Shown: positions 40,127 through 51,669 of the stretch, one piece after another
How positions within the stretch are numbered: position 1 is the first letter of the stretch
Layout: every line of letters begins with the position of its first letter
Assembly: GCA_036924285.1 (NCBI GenBank)
Contig: JAYKYS010000012.1
Coordinates: 6,696,001-6,760,000 of the forward strand
DNA length: 64,000 bases
Direction of reading: 5' to 3'
Source: Asterella californica
Taxonomy: Eukaryota; Streptophyta; Marchantiopsida; Marchantiales; Aytoniaceae
Made by a program: the position numbers and the translations under genes
The notes under the pieces: model-generated
Told to the model about the DNA's origin: nothing
Seen by the model: only the letters and a program-made list of their open reading frames with translations
The model's database searches: none

Positions 40127-40744
40127 TCACCAGTACCTCTCCTTGAGCTTTGTGAAGGTTGCGTAAATACCTCGATGTCCAACCCATAAACTGTCATGGA
40201 ACTCTCGAATAAGTTGCGTCTGCATCTCTTTCTTACACACAACTCTTTGTGGTGGATCAACATCTCGCTTAGATCGCTTCCACAGATAACCACCTTGTAG
40301 TAGGTAGTTGTAAGCCTTCCTCCTGATCTGTTTGAAATATGTATCACTCCATTCAGGGTGCTTCAGCAACGTGCTAAGATAACACCCGATATCTATCCAT
40401 TCACCTTCGTACAACTCCTCTTCGAATGATTTTGGATACACTGCTTCTCCCTTTTGCGCTCTAGAAAAGACGGTAGTGCCAACATCCTCTGTGTCCTCGA
40501 TCATATCTTCCTCTCCTTCATACCTTGCTCGAGACAACATGTCTGCTACTGGGTTATCCTTACCGGCTATGTGCTTGAATTCAGGATTCAATGATTTGAT
40601 GTACGCTATCCACCTTAGCATAGCAATATCAGGAGTGTTACAATTCGTAATCATTCCCAACAATGGCAAACAATCAGTCTCCACAACCACCGATGCTCCG
40701 ATCAGGTAATCTTTCTCAGCCTTCATAGTTGTAACCACCCCCAT
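40127..40744 (-). pseudogene. G-family RNase H end and integrase zinc-site start
   Basis: It contains the end of RNase H (VVETDCLPLLGMI, then FKHIAGKDNPVADMLSR) and a linker, then HDSLWVGHRGIYATFTKLKE, the HH half of the integrase zinc finger. It overlaps the RT frame by about 20 bp in another frame, so a frameshift lies near 40735. It ends at the TGA at 40124-40126. Confidence 0.75.
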
Positions 40745-41862
40745 AGTTCTCGCTTCACCTGTGGGTACTTCCTTTGTCGCTCACTCAACGCCTTTGCGCC
40801 GAACTGCACAGCAAACCTGTTCTCTTCTTCATCATCTTGCCCCACAGCCCATCCAATTGCTATAGGGCTACTATCAACAGTCAGAACTACAGGTTTACCC
40901 CCTTCATAGCTGACTCTACGAAGTACAAGCGGGGAAGACAACAGTTCTTTTAGCCTTCGAACTGCCTCTGAGTGCTTCTCGTCCCACTTAAACTTCTTGC
41001 CTTTCCGAAGCAAGCCGTATAAAGGATCAGCAACATGTGCAAAGTGAGGAATCCAAACATGATAGAATACACAAGCCCCTAAGAACCTCCGTACTTCAGT
41101 TTGCGAACTACATGTATCCTTCATCCGTTGGATGGCATCTACCTTACTTGGATCAGGCCTACGACCAAACCATCCACACAAATGTCCCACAATCACAACC
41201 TCTCGCACTCCAAACGAAGACTTAGCTCCAGATAGCGTCAAGTGGACTTCCTCAAGACGTGACAATATCTTATCAACATCTGCAATGTGATGAGCAACAA
41301 ACTTACGGCACCCCCTCTGATCTGTCGCTTCATCCTTCTCCTCCTCTAGACAACCCTTGATTGGAATGTCATCCAAGAATGGCATTGTCTTCTCCGGAAT
41401 AAAATCTCGTAAGATTTTATTCATTCCATTCATCATGTGCGCCACTGAGTTTGTAGCCCCTTGCTGTAATGTGCACATCCTTATCAGTCCCAACGGCGTC
41501 CTCATAGTTGTGACATCCCTACTCCTTTCGGCAAGTTGAAATTGATCGTATCCCGAGTAGAGATCTCCTACGGAATAGATCGCCCTTCCAGCAAATGCTT
41601 CAGCAAACTCTCCTACAATTGGTCCTATCCCTGTATTCCTGATAGTCACTTGGTTTACCGGCTGCATATCTTGAATGAAGCGTAACGCTTCACTCTTTTT
41701 CGGAACTGTAAACCAACGACTAGAATACGGTGCAAATGAAGGTTCGAGAATCTTCATCTGCATTTTCTCCTTTAGAAGCTCCATAAGCTTAGGTAGATGA
41801 GCCCTAGGTACAGGGATTGACCTCAAGTCCCAAGGTGCATGCGGCATTGTTAAGATAATCAT
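40723..41862 (-). pseudogene. G-family reverse transcriptase and start of RNase H
   Basis: RT motifs in order: PVPRAHLPKLMELLKEKM, SSRWFTVPKKSEALRFIQD, IYSVGDLYSGYDQFQLA, TPLGLIRMCTLQQGATNSV and the catalytic box FLDDIPIKGC. The connection region and the RNase H start (VVLTVDSSPIAIGWAVG) follow. The VPKK...LRFIQD and DIPIKG signatures set it apart from the A/B/L type. It is linked to the upstream frame by a frameshift near 41860. Confidence 0.8.
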
Positions 41863-42424
41863 TGGAGATACTACGCTCGGATCCTATCTCCGAAGCTTCA
41901 AAAGAAAAAGCCTTCCCATGCTTACTCAACATCTCTTTGAACTCTCGCTCTTCAATAGGAAAGAGAAAATCTGCGGATCCTACCTTCAACTCCTTGAGCG
42001 TAGCTGCAGTAAACTTGTGACCCACTTGGCGAGGATCCCTTAAGCTCTTCTCCTTCGAAGCTTGCTGAACTTGGTGGTTGGAGTCATCGGGTAAAGGTTG
42101 AGCTACCGGCTTAATCTTTCTATCTACCGTTTTGTACTTAGTTTCAACCCTGACTTCTGGTTTCTGGAATGACTCTATGATCGAATAGAGCTCTCTAGAA
42201 TTTATTTCCACCAGTTGATCTTCACTCCTTTTCTCAATCTTGGTAAGTTCCTCCAAAGGATCCTCTAATCCCATCTCCATGTAAACACCCGCTATTCTAT
42301 CCTCCTCGTCAAGTACACACACTCTTTTTAGATCTTTCGCAACTCTTTCCATAGCCTTCCGCTCCCACTTATGTAGATCAACAAGCTGCGTATATAAAGC
42401 AAATCCACCCTCAGAAAATCTCAC
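41804..42424 (-). pseudogene. G-family protease-to-RT spacer
   Basis: This frame has no catalytic motif of its own. It includes KVGSADFLFPIEEREFKEML and GKAFSFEASEIG, which in gypsy elements lies just before RT. It continues the polyprotein between the protease frame (ending 42502) and RT, with frame changes on both sides. Confidence 0.6.
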
Positions 42425-42501
42425 AACTCCTGTACAAAAGGCACTTCCCTTCGCTGACGAGAGTACCTCCTTCTGTGTATCGGTATCACCATACCCTCGC
42501 T

Positions 42502-44596
42502 CTATGGTGACCCTATGCGAAAATCCTTAAACTCTTCAGTGACTTTAGGAAGAGAACCACTCTGCAAGTTCTCCCGATTGCGCTCATGGTTAGGAGGTAC
42601 AGTTAGAAACTGCACTGCTCTCTTACCGTCTTGATTTCTGATCCTAGCATATGCAGATCCATCATCCAACACCTTGGTCTCCATCCTTACAGCCGTAATG
42701 TATGGCTGTCCAAGAATTACCGGATACGAAGTAGTGTCTTGAACAAAAAAGTTTTGCTCTATGACTACATCTCCAATCTTCACCCTTACATCCGGACAAG
42801 CACCGTAGAGTTCTCCCCGTGTGTTGTTCGCTGTCCGGATCATCCAACCATGCTCTGTGTCAATGGGCCACTTCCCTCGCTTATAGACATCTTTGGATAC
42901 GATGTTAATCTCAGATCTATGGTCAATGAGAGCAACCACCGGATCTACCAAATCTCCTATCTTCATCAGGGTCTCCGTAGTACCTCTAGCCCAATGTCCC
43001 CTAGTATAATAACTGGGAACCCTATCATCTCCTTCATCTTCATCTACAGCAAATCGAACCTTATGACTGGTGCAATATTTAGCTAACTCTTGCTCCTCCT
43101 CCTTCGTTATTCTCGTATCTAGAGCGTTTGTCATAGCAGTTTCTCCTGTCAACTGCCTCTTCCTCTTGATGGTGTCAATAATGACATCATGGAACTCCTT
43201 CTTTGCTATTCCAAGGATCTCTCGTAAAGTAAACTCAATCTTTGCGTTGAGCACTTTCTCTTCTAACACCCCCTTCAAATCTGTAGCAGCTTCAATATCT
43301 GACTGCAGCTTGTAGGTAGCATGCTTACCTTTCTTACTCTTTTCTAACCTCTCTGTAGTAGATGGTGGAACTTCCTCCATAGTCTCTTCTCGCACCGGCG
43401 TTGTATCTAGCCGAGGTTTCTCACCTCGTAACTGCCTCTTAGGAGTACTTCTCTCCTCACTAGGACCAGCATCATCCCTCCTACGCTTCTCCTCCATGAG
43501 AGCCTCATGTTGACTCTTTGCCAAGTAGGCGTGTACAGACATTATATCTACTGGATCGCTCCATCCAGTAGCACCTCTGATTGTCGTGGCCACCTTGAGT
43601 AACTCACCCCTTGTTGCTTTTCCTTTCTCCATTGTGGTCACAGCATGACTCCATATTTCACTCGCCTTTACTTCCTCTTCAGAAGTACTATCTCTATCTT
43701 TCACTACCTCAACTCCATAGGTAGCGGCTTTTACTGATACCTCAACATGTTGTGAAAGATAATCCTCTAAAACTTGCCTCATCCCTCCTCTTCCAAAGTT
43801 AGTTTTGAGGATCTCACCTGTCTCCTTCAAGGCAACCTTCCCCTCCTTCCAGTAGATCACTCCTTGCCGTAGGATGTCAGCAAAGTCTCCGCACTCCTTC
43901 CGGTGATGTTCAGTGCTATCGCACCACATACATCTCTGCACATACCCTTGCTTTGGAGCGGTTTTGCCCTCAAGTACTCCTCCTTTCTCCACTAGCCTTG
44001 CTAGCTTAATCTGCAAGTCTCTCATCCCTTTTACCAATTCCTCTATTGCATCTTTTTGAGGTGCAACCATAAGGACAGGAACAGCAGGAAATGAAATAGG
44101 AGGTACTTGTACCGTAGGTGCTTGTACATTAGGTATTGTTGGCTGCCTACGGGGTAGTACGATTGGCGGTGGTCTCACTTCTTGCCTTACCACCACCTTT
44201 CCTCTCCGATACTCCCGCTTCGCAAGTACACCCACTGCTTCAGAAACCTTCCTCCAATCAGCCGTGAGCCCAGTATCTTCCATCCTGTCTTCCAGAAGTA
44301 GTTCCAACTCCCTCTGTAGCTCATTGTTAGCTGCTTGCAGAAACAGCTCCACTTTGTCGTTCTCCAATGTGAGCTTCTGCATTCGAGACAACTGAAGGAA
44401 CTGTCTCTCGAACTCCCTAAATAGCTCTATAGCAACAAGCCCTTTATTGGGTTTGTTTACCCACTCCATGAATGACTTCTTAGTCACTCGATCTGTATCT
44501 TCTAGAGAATATTCTTCTTTTAATTGAAAAGTAAACTCTTCCCATGTAGCGCCATGAGAGTGAATGATCTCCTTCACATGCTCTCGTATCTCCGGT
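42502..44596 (-). pseudogene. G-family Gag and protease, N-terminus lost
   Basis: From the truncation, G sequence starts PEIREHVKEIIHSHGATWEE, a Gag capsid-like region. A canonical knuckle, CMWCDSTEHHRKEC, lies at about 43890-43932, then a long charged linker. The protease region has PVVALIDHRSEINIVSKDVY, where D-H-R-S stands for the usual D-x-G-S, then NTRGELYGACPDVRVKIGD and YPVILGQPYI. The Gly to Arg change should kill the protease. The first 21 residues of the longest frame here (44597-44658) are L gag read backwards and do not belong to G. Confidence 0.75.
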
Positions 44597-45434
44597 GACG
44601 ATGATGCTGACGCGGACGACTTCATCACGATGTTCGAGACCATCTCTAGATCCAACAAGGAAGACGCTGATGTTGACAGACTCCGTGTATTTCCCAGTTT
44701 GAACGTAAGGAAGGGAAGGAAGTGGATGAGTAAGACGTTGGATGATGGTGTAGTAATGGCCGCTTGGGCTACTCTGAAGGCAGCTTTTCTGAAGAGGTTC
44801 AGAGGAGTGGGCTACGATCGTATGACCCTCATAGAACTCCAGAGACTCGAACGGAAGAAGAAAGAGACACTGCGGGATTACACCGAGAGGTTTGAAGATC
44901 TCTTGGATCACATCTCTCAGAACCAAGGAAGACCCGGCTACTGTGCACAGCAAGCTGTGGACTGGTACTTGGGAGGATTGTCTCAGGATATGGAATTGTA
45001 CTGCAGAAGAGGAGGAAGTGATGATTTAGCAGAGGTACAGAAGCATGCCGAGCAGTATGAAACCTCGAGCATCACTCGAAATATGATGAAAGACAGAGAG
45101 AAGGCCTCGAAGAAGTCCAAGAAGTCGAAGAAGTCTTCTCGGAAGTCCAAGAAGAAGTCCAAGTCCACTGAAACTGATAACAGTGATTCGGAAGCATCTT
45201 CTACTTCTGAACAGTCTACTGTCGAAAGTTCAGACTCCGAATCTGAACAAGAGAAGAAGACGCGAAAGAAGAAGAAGGAGAAGACGCGAGCAAGGGAGGA
45301 AGTTGTGCAGAAGATGCCTCAAACTCAGATCATTCAGTCTGCACCTGATCCTCGTATCGATGAGGTTCTGAAGCAGTTTGCCGACCTGAAAGTTCATCTT
45401 CTGAACCAGAAGGACAAGCGGAACCAGCCTACGG
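44597..45434 (+). pseudogene. L-family Gag fragment (duplicated)
   Basis: It carries the capsid-like part from DDDADADDFITMFETISR through the Lys/Ser tract to the G LTR junction. A few residues differ from 35829-36666 (for example NVRKG for NVGKG, and HISQN for HIPQN). It has no start codon of its own. Confidence 0.75.
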
Positions 45435-46298
45435 TGTCGTAGGGCGTGAAATGTGGTCTAGGAATACACGGGGTATCTGGCTGTAGAGAGATACAACTGG
45501 ATCTACGACCTAACCGATGAAAACTTATGCTCTCACTTTCTAATCTATCAGTCTTTTTTGTAGGTTACTAGCGATCTAACTTGACCCAAGTGCAACACAT
45601 GTGCATCGCACAAATGACTCGGAGCTCGATTCCACTCTAGATAAAGGCAAGGCTCATACACGGTACGTGTCTGCTTTAGATCCCAAGCACTTTTCATACA
45701 ATCTCTCATCAACATCCGCTTCACTACTTCTTCTCGACAAACTACCTAAATTGTAGACTCTGACCTTCTATTGTTCGCTGATACGAGTTTGCTCAGGGAG
45801 ATGTCCACAGCAAGGACCGCCTACTACACAAGCTTCTCAACGATATAAGACATATCGGCAGCAAACAGCTAGAAACTCGGGGCGTGACACCGAGGATAAC
45901 GGTACCTCAACTTCAGCAAGACGTGGCACCTCCACTGAGCGTGATCGCCGTACCAATCTCACAATACAGCCTCCTTGTCATCCACACGACACCTCCAAGA
46001 AGCACACCTCCCATCTTCAAGTCGTTTTTTGTTCAACTCCAACCAAGAGATTTGAGCGAAATCTCTCTACGTCTTTCTCGCCTCGCTGCAAACTGAACTT
46101 TGACAATCTCGTGCCTTCACCTCGATTATCCAATCAGGCTCAAACTTCACAAGACATCCCCTCTGACCCTTCTCTGCTACTGTATGAAATTTCAGTCTCA
46201 GATCTGAACCCAACTGTCTGCGATGAATCAAGCCACCCGCCTGTGCTAACTTATGAGCTTTACAGATCTCGATGGTCAAAATCCTAGATCTCCACACA
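44597..46298 (+). repeat. 1.7 kb direct duplication, right copy (L gag + G LTR piece)
   Basis: It has the same length as 35829-37530 (1702 bp). The L gag part is 44597-45434, open to the G junction; the G LTR part is 45435-46298 and ends near cacacattctc, where the left copy reads cacacaattctc. L integrase sequence follows. Microhomology at this end suggests joining of broken ends. Confidence 0.88.
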
Positions 46299-47271
46299 TT
46301 CTCGAGACACTTTTCAGGAGATCAGGAAGTGCGATGCATGCCAGAGGGTGGGAAGACCGACCGCTACAACAAAGTGGCCTCTTACTCACATTCTTCTGCT
46401 TGCTCCGTTCGAAAAGTGAGGAATCGACTTTGTGGGTCCTATCGCCGCGGTGGCGAGAAGGACACGAGCACGGTACATCTTAATAGCTACCGATTATGCC
46501 ACCAAGATGGTGGAAGGCGAGGCCACAAGAAAGAACGATGTCGCGGTAGTAGCAAGGTTCCTTTGGCATAACATCATTACTAGGTACGGATGTCCGCTGG
46601 AATTGGTATCAAATAGGGGTACTCATTTCTTAAATGAGACTATCTCCCTCCTGACCCAATACTTCAAGATTAAACATCGGAAGACGACGCCATACAACCC
46701 GAAAGCGAATGGACTAACGGAGAAGTCGAACGGTCTTCTGTGTAACATCCTGAACAAGGTAACTGTTAACCATGCGTATGACTGGGACACAAAACTGCCG
46801 TCTGTGTTGTGGGCTTTCAGGATTTCACCTAAGGTCACAACCCAGAAGACGCCTTTCTACCTAACTTACGGCATGACACCTATTGTGCCCATTGAGTTAG
46901 AAATCCCGACATACCGGTTAGCCGTATCCGAACGCATGGGAGAAGAAGAGAGCCAGGAGCAGCGTCTTCTGAATTTCGTAGAGTTTGAAGAAGACATGAA
47001 TGCAGCGTTGGAGAAGACGTACGAGGTGCAAGCACAACGTAAGGTAAACTACGATAGCAAGTTGAGGAAGGTGACTGTTGTGGATGAGGACTTGGTTCTT
47101 CTCTATGACAATCGACATGTTAAGTTCCTCGGGAAACTTCATCTTCGCTGGATGGGACCTTACCGTGTCTTGGAGGTCTTCGACAATGGCTCCTTGCAGT
47201 TGGAAGAGCTGGACGGTACACTGATGACCACTCGTGTTAATGAGTGGCGCCTCAAGAAGTACTGGATGTAA
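46299..47271 (+). pseudogene. L-family integrase, N-terminally truncated, one stop
   Basis: The frame begins at the junction with DTFQEIRKCDACQRVG, the CxxC half of the zinc site. TGA at 46417-46419 stands where FEKWGIDFVGP is expected (W to stop). The core then has DFVGP, VSNRGTHF (Asn in place of the second catalytic Asp) and NGLTEKSNG, and a GPY block, RWMGPYRVLEVFDNG. The stop at 47269-47271 is followed by the 3' LTR 58 bp later. Two independent defects and a missing N-terminus mean no activity. Confidence 0.8.
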
Positions 47272-47292
47272 ACAGAAGTGCAGAAGACACTG

Positions 47293-47314
47293 ATGTTTGC
47301 GAGGACGCAAACAT
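47293..47314 (+). other. Perfect hairpin before the L 3' LTR
   Basis: ATGTTTGCG and CGCAAACAT pair over 9 bp around the loop AGGA. It lies between the integrase stop and the LTR. The purine-rich tgagggtggacg after it (47315-47326) is the likely polypurine tract. Confidence 0.5.
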
Positions 47315-49324
47315 GTGAGGGTGGACGTATGTGGTACCCACAAATTACAAGATGCACAAATTTTTGAAATTTTTAAGAATAATAAATTGTATAACTGAAG
47401 AAGCGTTGTTACTTAAGGTTACGTCTTCCTTAACAGGAAGATGAGAGCTGTTTGTAATAAGAAGTTGACTTCTTCGGAAGACGACCGTCTTCGGAAGAGC
47501 GTCTTATCAGTTGCGTCTTCAGAAGATGAGAAGACGGCGGAAGATGGGAAGACGGCGGAAGACACCGACCGCGAAGGCCAACCGCAACTAAGACAGTGGG
47601 TGTACCTACTAGGGCGCACCGAATAGGTAGGTAGGACAGGGAAGACACCTAAGGTCGAAAACCCCTAATCTGCGGGGAAGATGCGTAAGGAAGCACATTA
47701 GGCACATTCCAACTTCCCGCAGCACAGCGCTTGAGAAGATCGATTGGAGATAGTGAGCTTCGCGAGTTAGCTTTGAGAGAGAAATTGAGTGAGGACATCG
47801 AGGTAGGAGAGGATCAGTTGGCAGCTAGGCGAAGGGCGAGGCCGAATTGCTGGGGCACAGAAGGCAAAAGAGCGAAGGCGTTTCTGTGAGCTCCCGAGAA
47901 GCTGACATTGGAGAGCAGCGAGTGGAATCGAAGGTGGAATCGAGGCGTGGTCGGACATTGACAGCAGGCGCAGTCGTGAGGAGTCGCATTTGGAGCTAGG
48001 ACCAGAGCCAAGAAGCGCGCGGAGGTCGAAGGCAACTCGAGGAGCAGAAGAAGACTGTAGAGGTTCTTTCCCTTATTCTTTCTCCTTCTCACTTCTTCTC
48101 GCCTTTTCCTGGTATTCCTCGCGCTTCCTTGGTTGTGTGCAGGCAGCCTGATCGATTACCCTCACCCCCGATCTTTCCTATTGAGACATTGGACGCAGAA
48201 GCGTTGCCCAATTTCTGTTAGACATCTCCTTACTTCTTCCCGAGCTCAATTCGAGCTTCCCTACTCCTAGCCCTCAAATTGGAGATCCCAGCTATCAATT
48301 TCCCTACCCTACTACCTCTCTACCCCCGAAACTTGGAACAGAAGACGATTCGGAAGATGGGAACATCTTCGGAAGACGCTTCTTACACTTGACTGTCTTC
48401 GGAAGACCGTCTTCGGAAGACTGTCTTCGGAAGTCGACTGAACACAATTCGTATCAAGAGTGGATTTGCTTTGCTTTTGTGTTTAGAGAGACTTGGTACG
48501 AATCCTGAGTGGTGTGGTGAGTTGTTTTGTTATTTCGAGAAGTTGGAAGTCGAGAACTAGGCCTGTGCCTCCCGGTCTTCTAAGCTTCTCAACTCCACAT
48601 CTTCCTAGAGAGACTAGAAGACTGGAAGGCTGACAAAATGAGCGAGAAGACGTGAGGGTCCATTCGGGTCTCTTCTGTCCGATCCATAGCAGCCATTCCT
48701 TCTTCTTCCCAAGCTTAGAAGAGAGTTGTGAGAATACTTGCTGGTAGAATCTGGAGAGAATGGTCGAGGGTCATGTCTTCCCACCGAGCAGCAAGGTTCT
48801 CCTGAGTGCGTATGAGAGGTGAGAAGTCAAAAGAACAGAGTGCAATTGTCTTGAGTCTGTTGTGAGGATAGATTGCGTGTAGGAAGACGAAGACAGGTGA
48901 GACTAGTGAAGGGAAGTCTAACTTCGGGAAGTCTTTCGAGAAAGACATTGAATCGGAAGCTGTCCCGAGTGTCTTCCCAGAGGCCACTGTCACCGTAGGA
49001 GCCCGCAACCATCTTCTGAGCTTGTCATGCACTTATGTTTTGCGAATCTTGTATCTTCTGATAGGAAGTAGGATGTAATGCAAGGTGGGTTGTCTTCTTG
49101 GTAATCCATGCAAGGCCTTGCTTAGATAGGATTGTTTAGATATAGCTCGGAAGACGAGAGCTATCTAGGAAGTATTGTTAGAATCCCGGAAGACGGAGTA
49201 GCTGTCTTCTGGAAGACTAGTTTCGTCTTCTGTGAAGTAGAAGCTAGACTGTGGGCACTCGGGAAGAACTGAGCCTTCAGCTCATAGTAGGTGCTTGTGG
49301 TTTAGTGCAACAGATCTTCCAGGT

Positions 49325-51037
49325 ATGTCGATGCATCCGCGAGGCTTGGTGTTACCAGCGGCAGAATTGGCCGAGGCCACTCCTTTCCTCAAGGAGTTGG
49401 GTCTCGACTTCTTCCTGTGGGATTGGAACCTCGCAGATCAAGGGCTTCTGGAGGAGGTGTGGGCAGCGTTGCCACCTCGTAACCGTGTACCTGCGAAAGC
49501 ATGAGTAGCTCGAGGAAGATCGTCTTCTTGGACTGAAGACTGGTGGCGCAAGGTTTTTCACAGGTCTGAGTCCGAGAACCGAGGATATTGGTACGAGAAG
49601 AAGATCTTGCCTAGGATCGTGAGTTCGTGGCATGTGCCTGGGAGCACCACCTGCCTTTTCGTGGAAGACAGGCAGGGGAGGAACGGTTGGAAGATAGAAT
49701 CTTACCGGAAGCCGAAGAAGCGACTTCTGGCGAAGTTGTTTCTGCACCTCTTTCTCAAAGGGAAAGCGCAGAAGACAAGGTACCTAGGAGATCAGGACGT
49801 GGAGTTCCTGGAATCAGTGTGGAATGACGGAGTGCCCATCTACTGGGGCGCGTACATCCACAACTATGTACAGACGGAGCTAGCATACTTAGGTACCCCG
49901 GCGGGAGGACACCTGACGTCCTTCCTCTGCTACTTGTATGTAGCCATGGGGGATCTTAGGGAAGACCAGCTGGCAGTGTATGGGCCAATGGAGCGACAGG
50001 AGGTGAAGGAGGAGACCTCGGAAGACGATGACCGAGAGGCAGCAGCAACGCCCCCTCCCACTCTGATGCCACAGCTGAGGCCCGGCTCTCACCAGAAGAC
50101 GCTGCTGGTGAGGAAAGACGAGTCTAGTGGGTCGGAAGACGCCACGCCACTGAGGAAGATGGGTCCCAAAAGTGTACCGAGGACACCCATCTCCCTCATT
50201 CATTCAGGATCGGAGTCCGACTCGGAAGAAGACCTGCTGAGTAACCGATCAGAGCAGAAGACTGCTTCTGCAACGCTTGGAAGTCTTCCGAAGACTCCAG
50301 AAGACGAAGGATGGATGGGTACTCCTGCTGCGATGCGAGGAAGCGCAAAGAAGAGAGCCGCTCCTGCCATGAGGAGTCTTCCCACCCCGGAAGATGAGAA
50401 GGGTAGCTTCTTCTCATGCGTAGAAGATGAAGGCCGTAGTGGTGGAAGAGGCTTCCTTGCCTCTAGACGACGAAGTCGACACCGCGGAGCGAGTGGTGGA
50501 GATGAACTTGTCTTCCGCAGGAAGACGACTGGAGGAGTTCAGTGCCTACTTCCAGAAGGAGATCCAGCCAGCTATGGAGTTGCTGGAGAAGAGAGCGAGG
50601 GCACAGGAGAAGCCCTTACAACCTGGATTCGGCCTGTGCACCTTGCTGCGACAGAGGGAAGACCAGAAGAAGACGGAGTCGCTGGAAGCTAGTCTCCGCA
50701 TCACGGAGAAGCTTGCAGCCAAGTACAAGGCGGAAGCAGCCGCTTCTGCCAAGGAGCTGGTACAGCTTCGGAAGAGCAACCAGGAGTTGCAGACGCGGGT
50801 ACAGCAGCGCAATCAGGAAGTCACCCGAGTGCGGGAGAAGATCACCGTCCTCGCAGAAGAGCAGACCATATGGAAGACGCAGCGAGAAGCCGCGGAAGCG
50901 CGAGCTGCAGTTGAGAAGACGCAGAGGGAAGCAGCAGAGGCCCGTGCACAGAAGATGTTGGCACAGTCGGTGGAAGCGCTTCGGAAGAAGTTCAACTACA
51001 CCGCGGGTAGGAAGTTACTTACCTTAGCTAGAGGATG
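49325..51037 (+). pseudogene. LTR-encoded protein of L (3' LTR copy), N-terminal and middle part
   Basis: It begins at ATG 49325. TGA at 49502 replaces a Gly codon, and an extra c near 50382 shifts the frame; the coiled-coil part is then open to 51037. There a 223-bp insertion cuts it in LTLARGW. The remaining pieces are 51261-51669 and 53710-53903. Features are as in the copy at 7326. Confidence 0.68.
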
Positions 51038-51260
51038 AGACTCTCGAGGAAAGAGAACTTATAAGTTGAATTTCTTTATTTTAATTATCTATCATCTTAT
51101 CAATGATATACCTAAGATCGGATAAAGGGTGGATAAACAAAATTGGTGGTGAATACGAGTTTGGGTATATTTTCTAACAGCGAGATCTTCAATGTAATTA
51201 GTGATGGATTTTCTTCTTGATAACCAGATTACATAAAGATCCATGCACATTATCTTCTAA
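51038..51260 (+). other. 223-bp insertion in the L LTR gene
   Basis: Compared with the other LTR copies, gaggatg|gacagcgag is split by this AT-rich stretch (one g of the target is missing). It has no frame, no clear inverted ends and no convincing target duplication. It does not start with GT, so it is not an ordinary intron. Confidence 0.6.
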
Positions 51261-51669
51261 GACAGCGAGTCCAAAGCGATGTTGATGGAATGCCGGGAGA
51301 GCATGTTCAGGTACTTGGATCGACAGATAGAAGGAGTGAAGACACTTTATGATCTTCCCTCGCTTCCGACACCTGCAACCGCATCTTCCCACGCTCCAGC
51401 ACCATCGACTAGATCCGGAATGGAGAAGGAGGAGTTCGACCTCGCTGTGCACTTGGTGGTGACACCGTTGGAAGCCGAAAAGACTCCAGAAGACGCCCCG
51501 GAAGACAAGATGTCTTCTGGAAGACAGGAAGACGAGCCGTCTTCCCAGGTATTCCGCGTGGAGGAAGCGACTTCCCCGGATCCCCATGAGGTCCCCATGG
51601 TCCCTAGTCCCGCACCCGTGCCTCAGAAGACGGAAGGAGCACCGGTCGACTCCGCTTCCCAGAAGACGC
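51261..51669 (+). pseudogene. LTR-encoded protein of L, fragment between insertions
   Basis: It encodes SKAMLMECRESMFRYLDRQI through the acidic region to SASQKT, the part after the coiled coil. It is cut on the right by the T solo LTR; the last 65 codons continue at 53710 and end at TAG 53901-53903. Confidence 0.65.

Larger units (their letters stand above)
36667..44596 (-). mobile_element. G-family Ty3/gypsy element, 5' end lost
   Basis: On the minus strand it reads gag, protease, RT, RNase H, integrase, polypurine tract and 3' LTR (36667-38953). It stops at 44596 inside gag, where L gag sequence begins again. The matching 5' LTR is present only as a 0.86 kb piece (45435-46298) after the duplicated L gag. 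Protein motifs differ clearly from A, B and L. Several stops and frameshifts make it inactive. Confidence 0.8.

Noticed and set aside
44597..44658. Apparent N-terminus of the G Gag frame (MLDLEMVSNIVMKSS...)
   Set aside because: These codons are L gag read in antisense across the recombination junction; the same antisense frame appears opposite 35829-35890.
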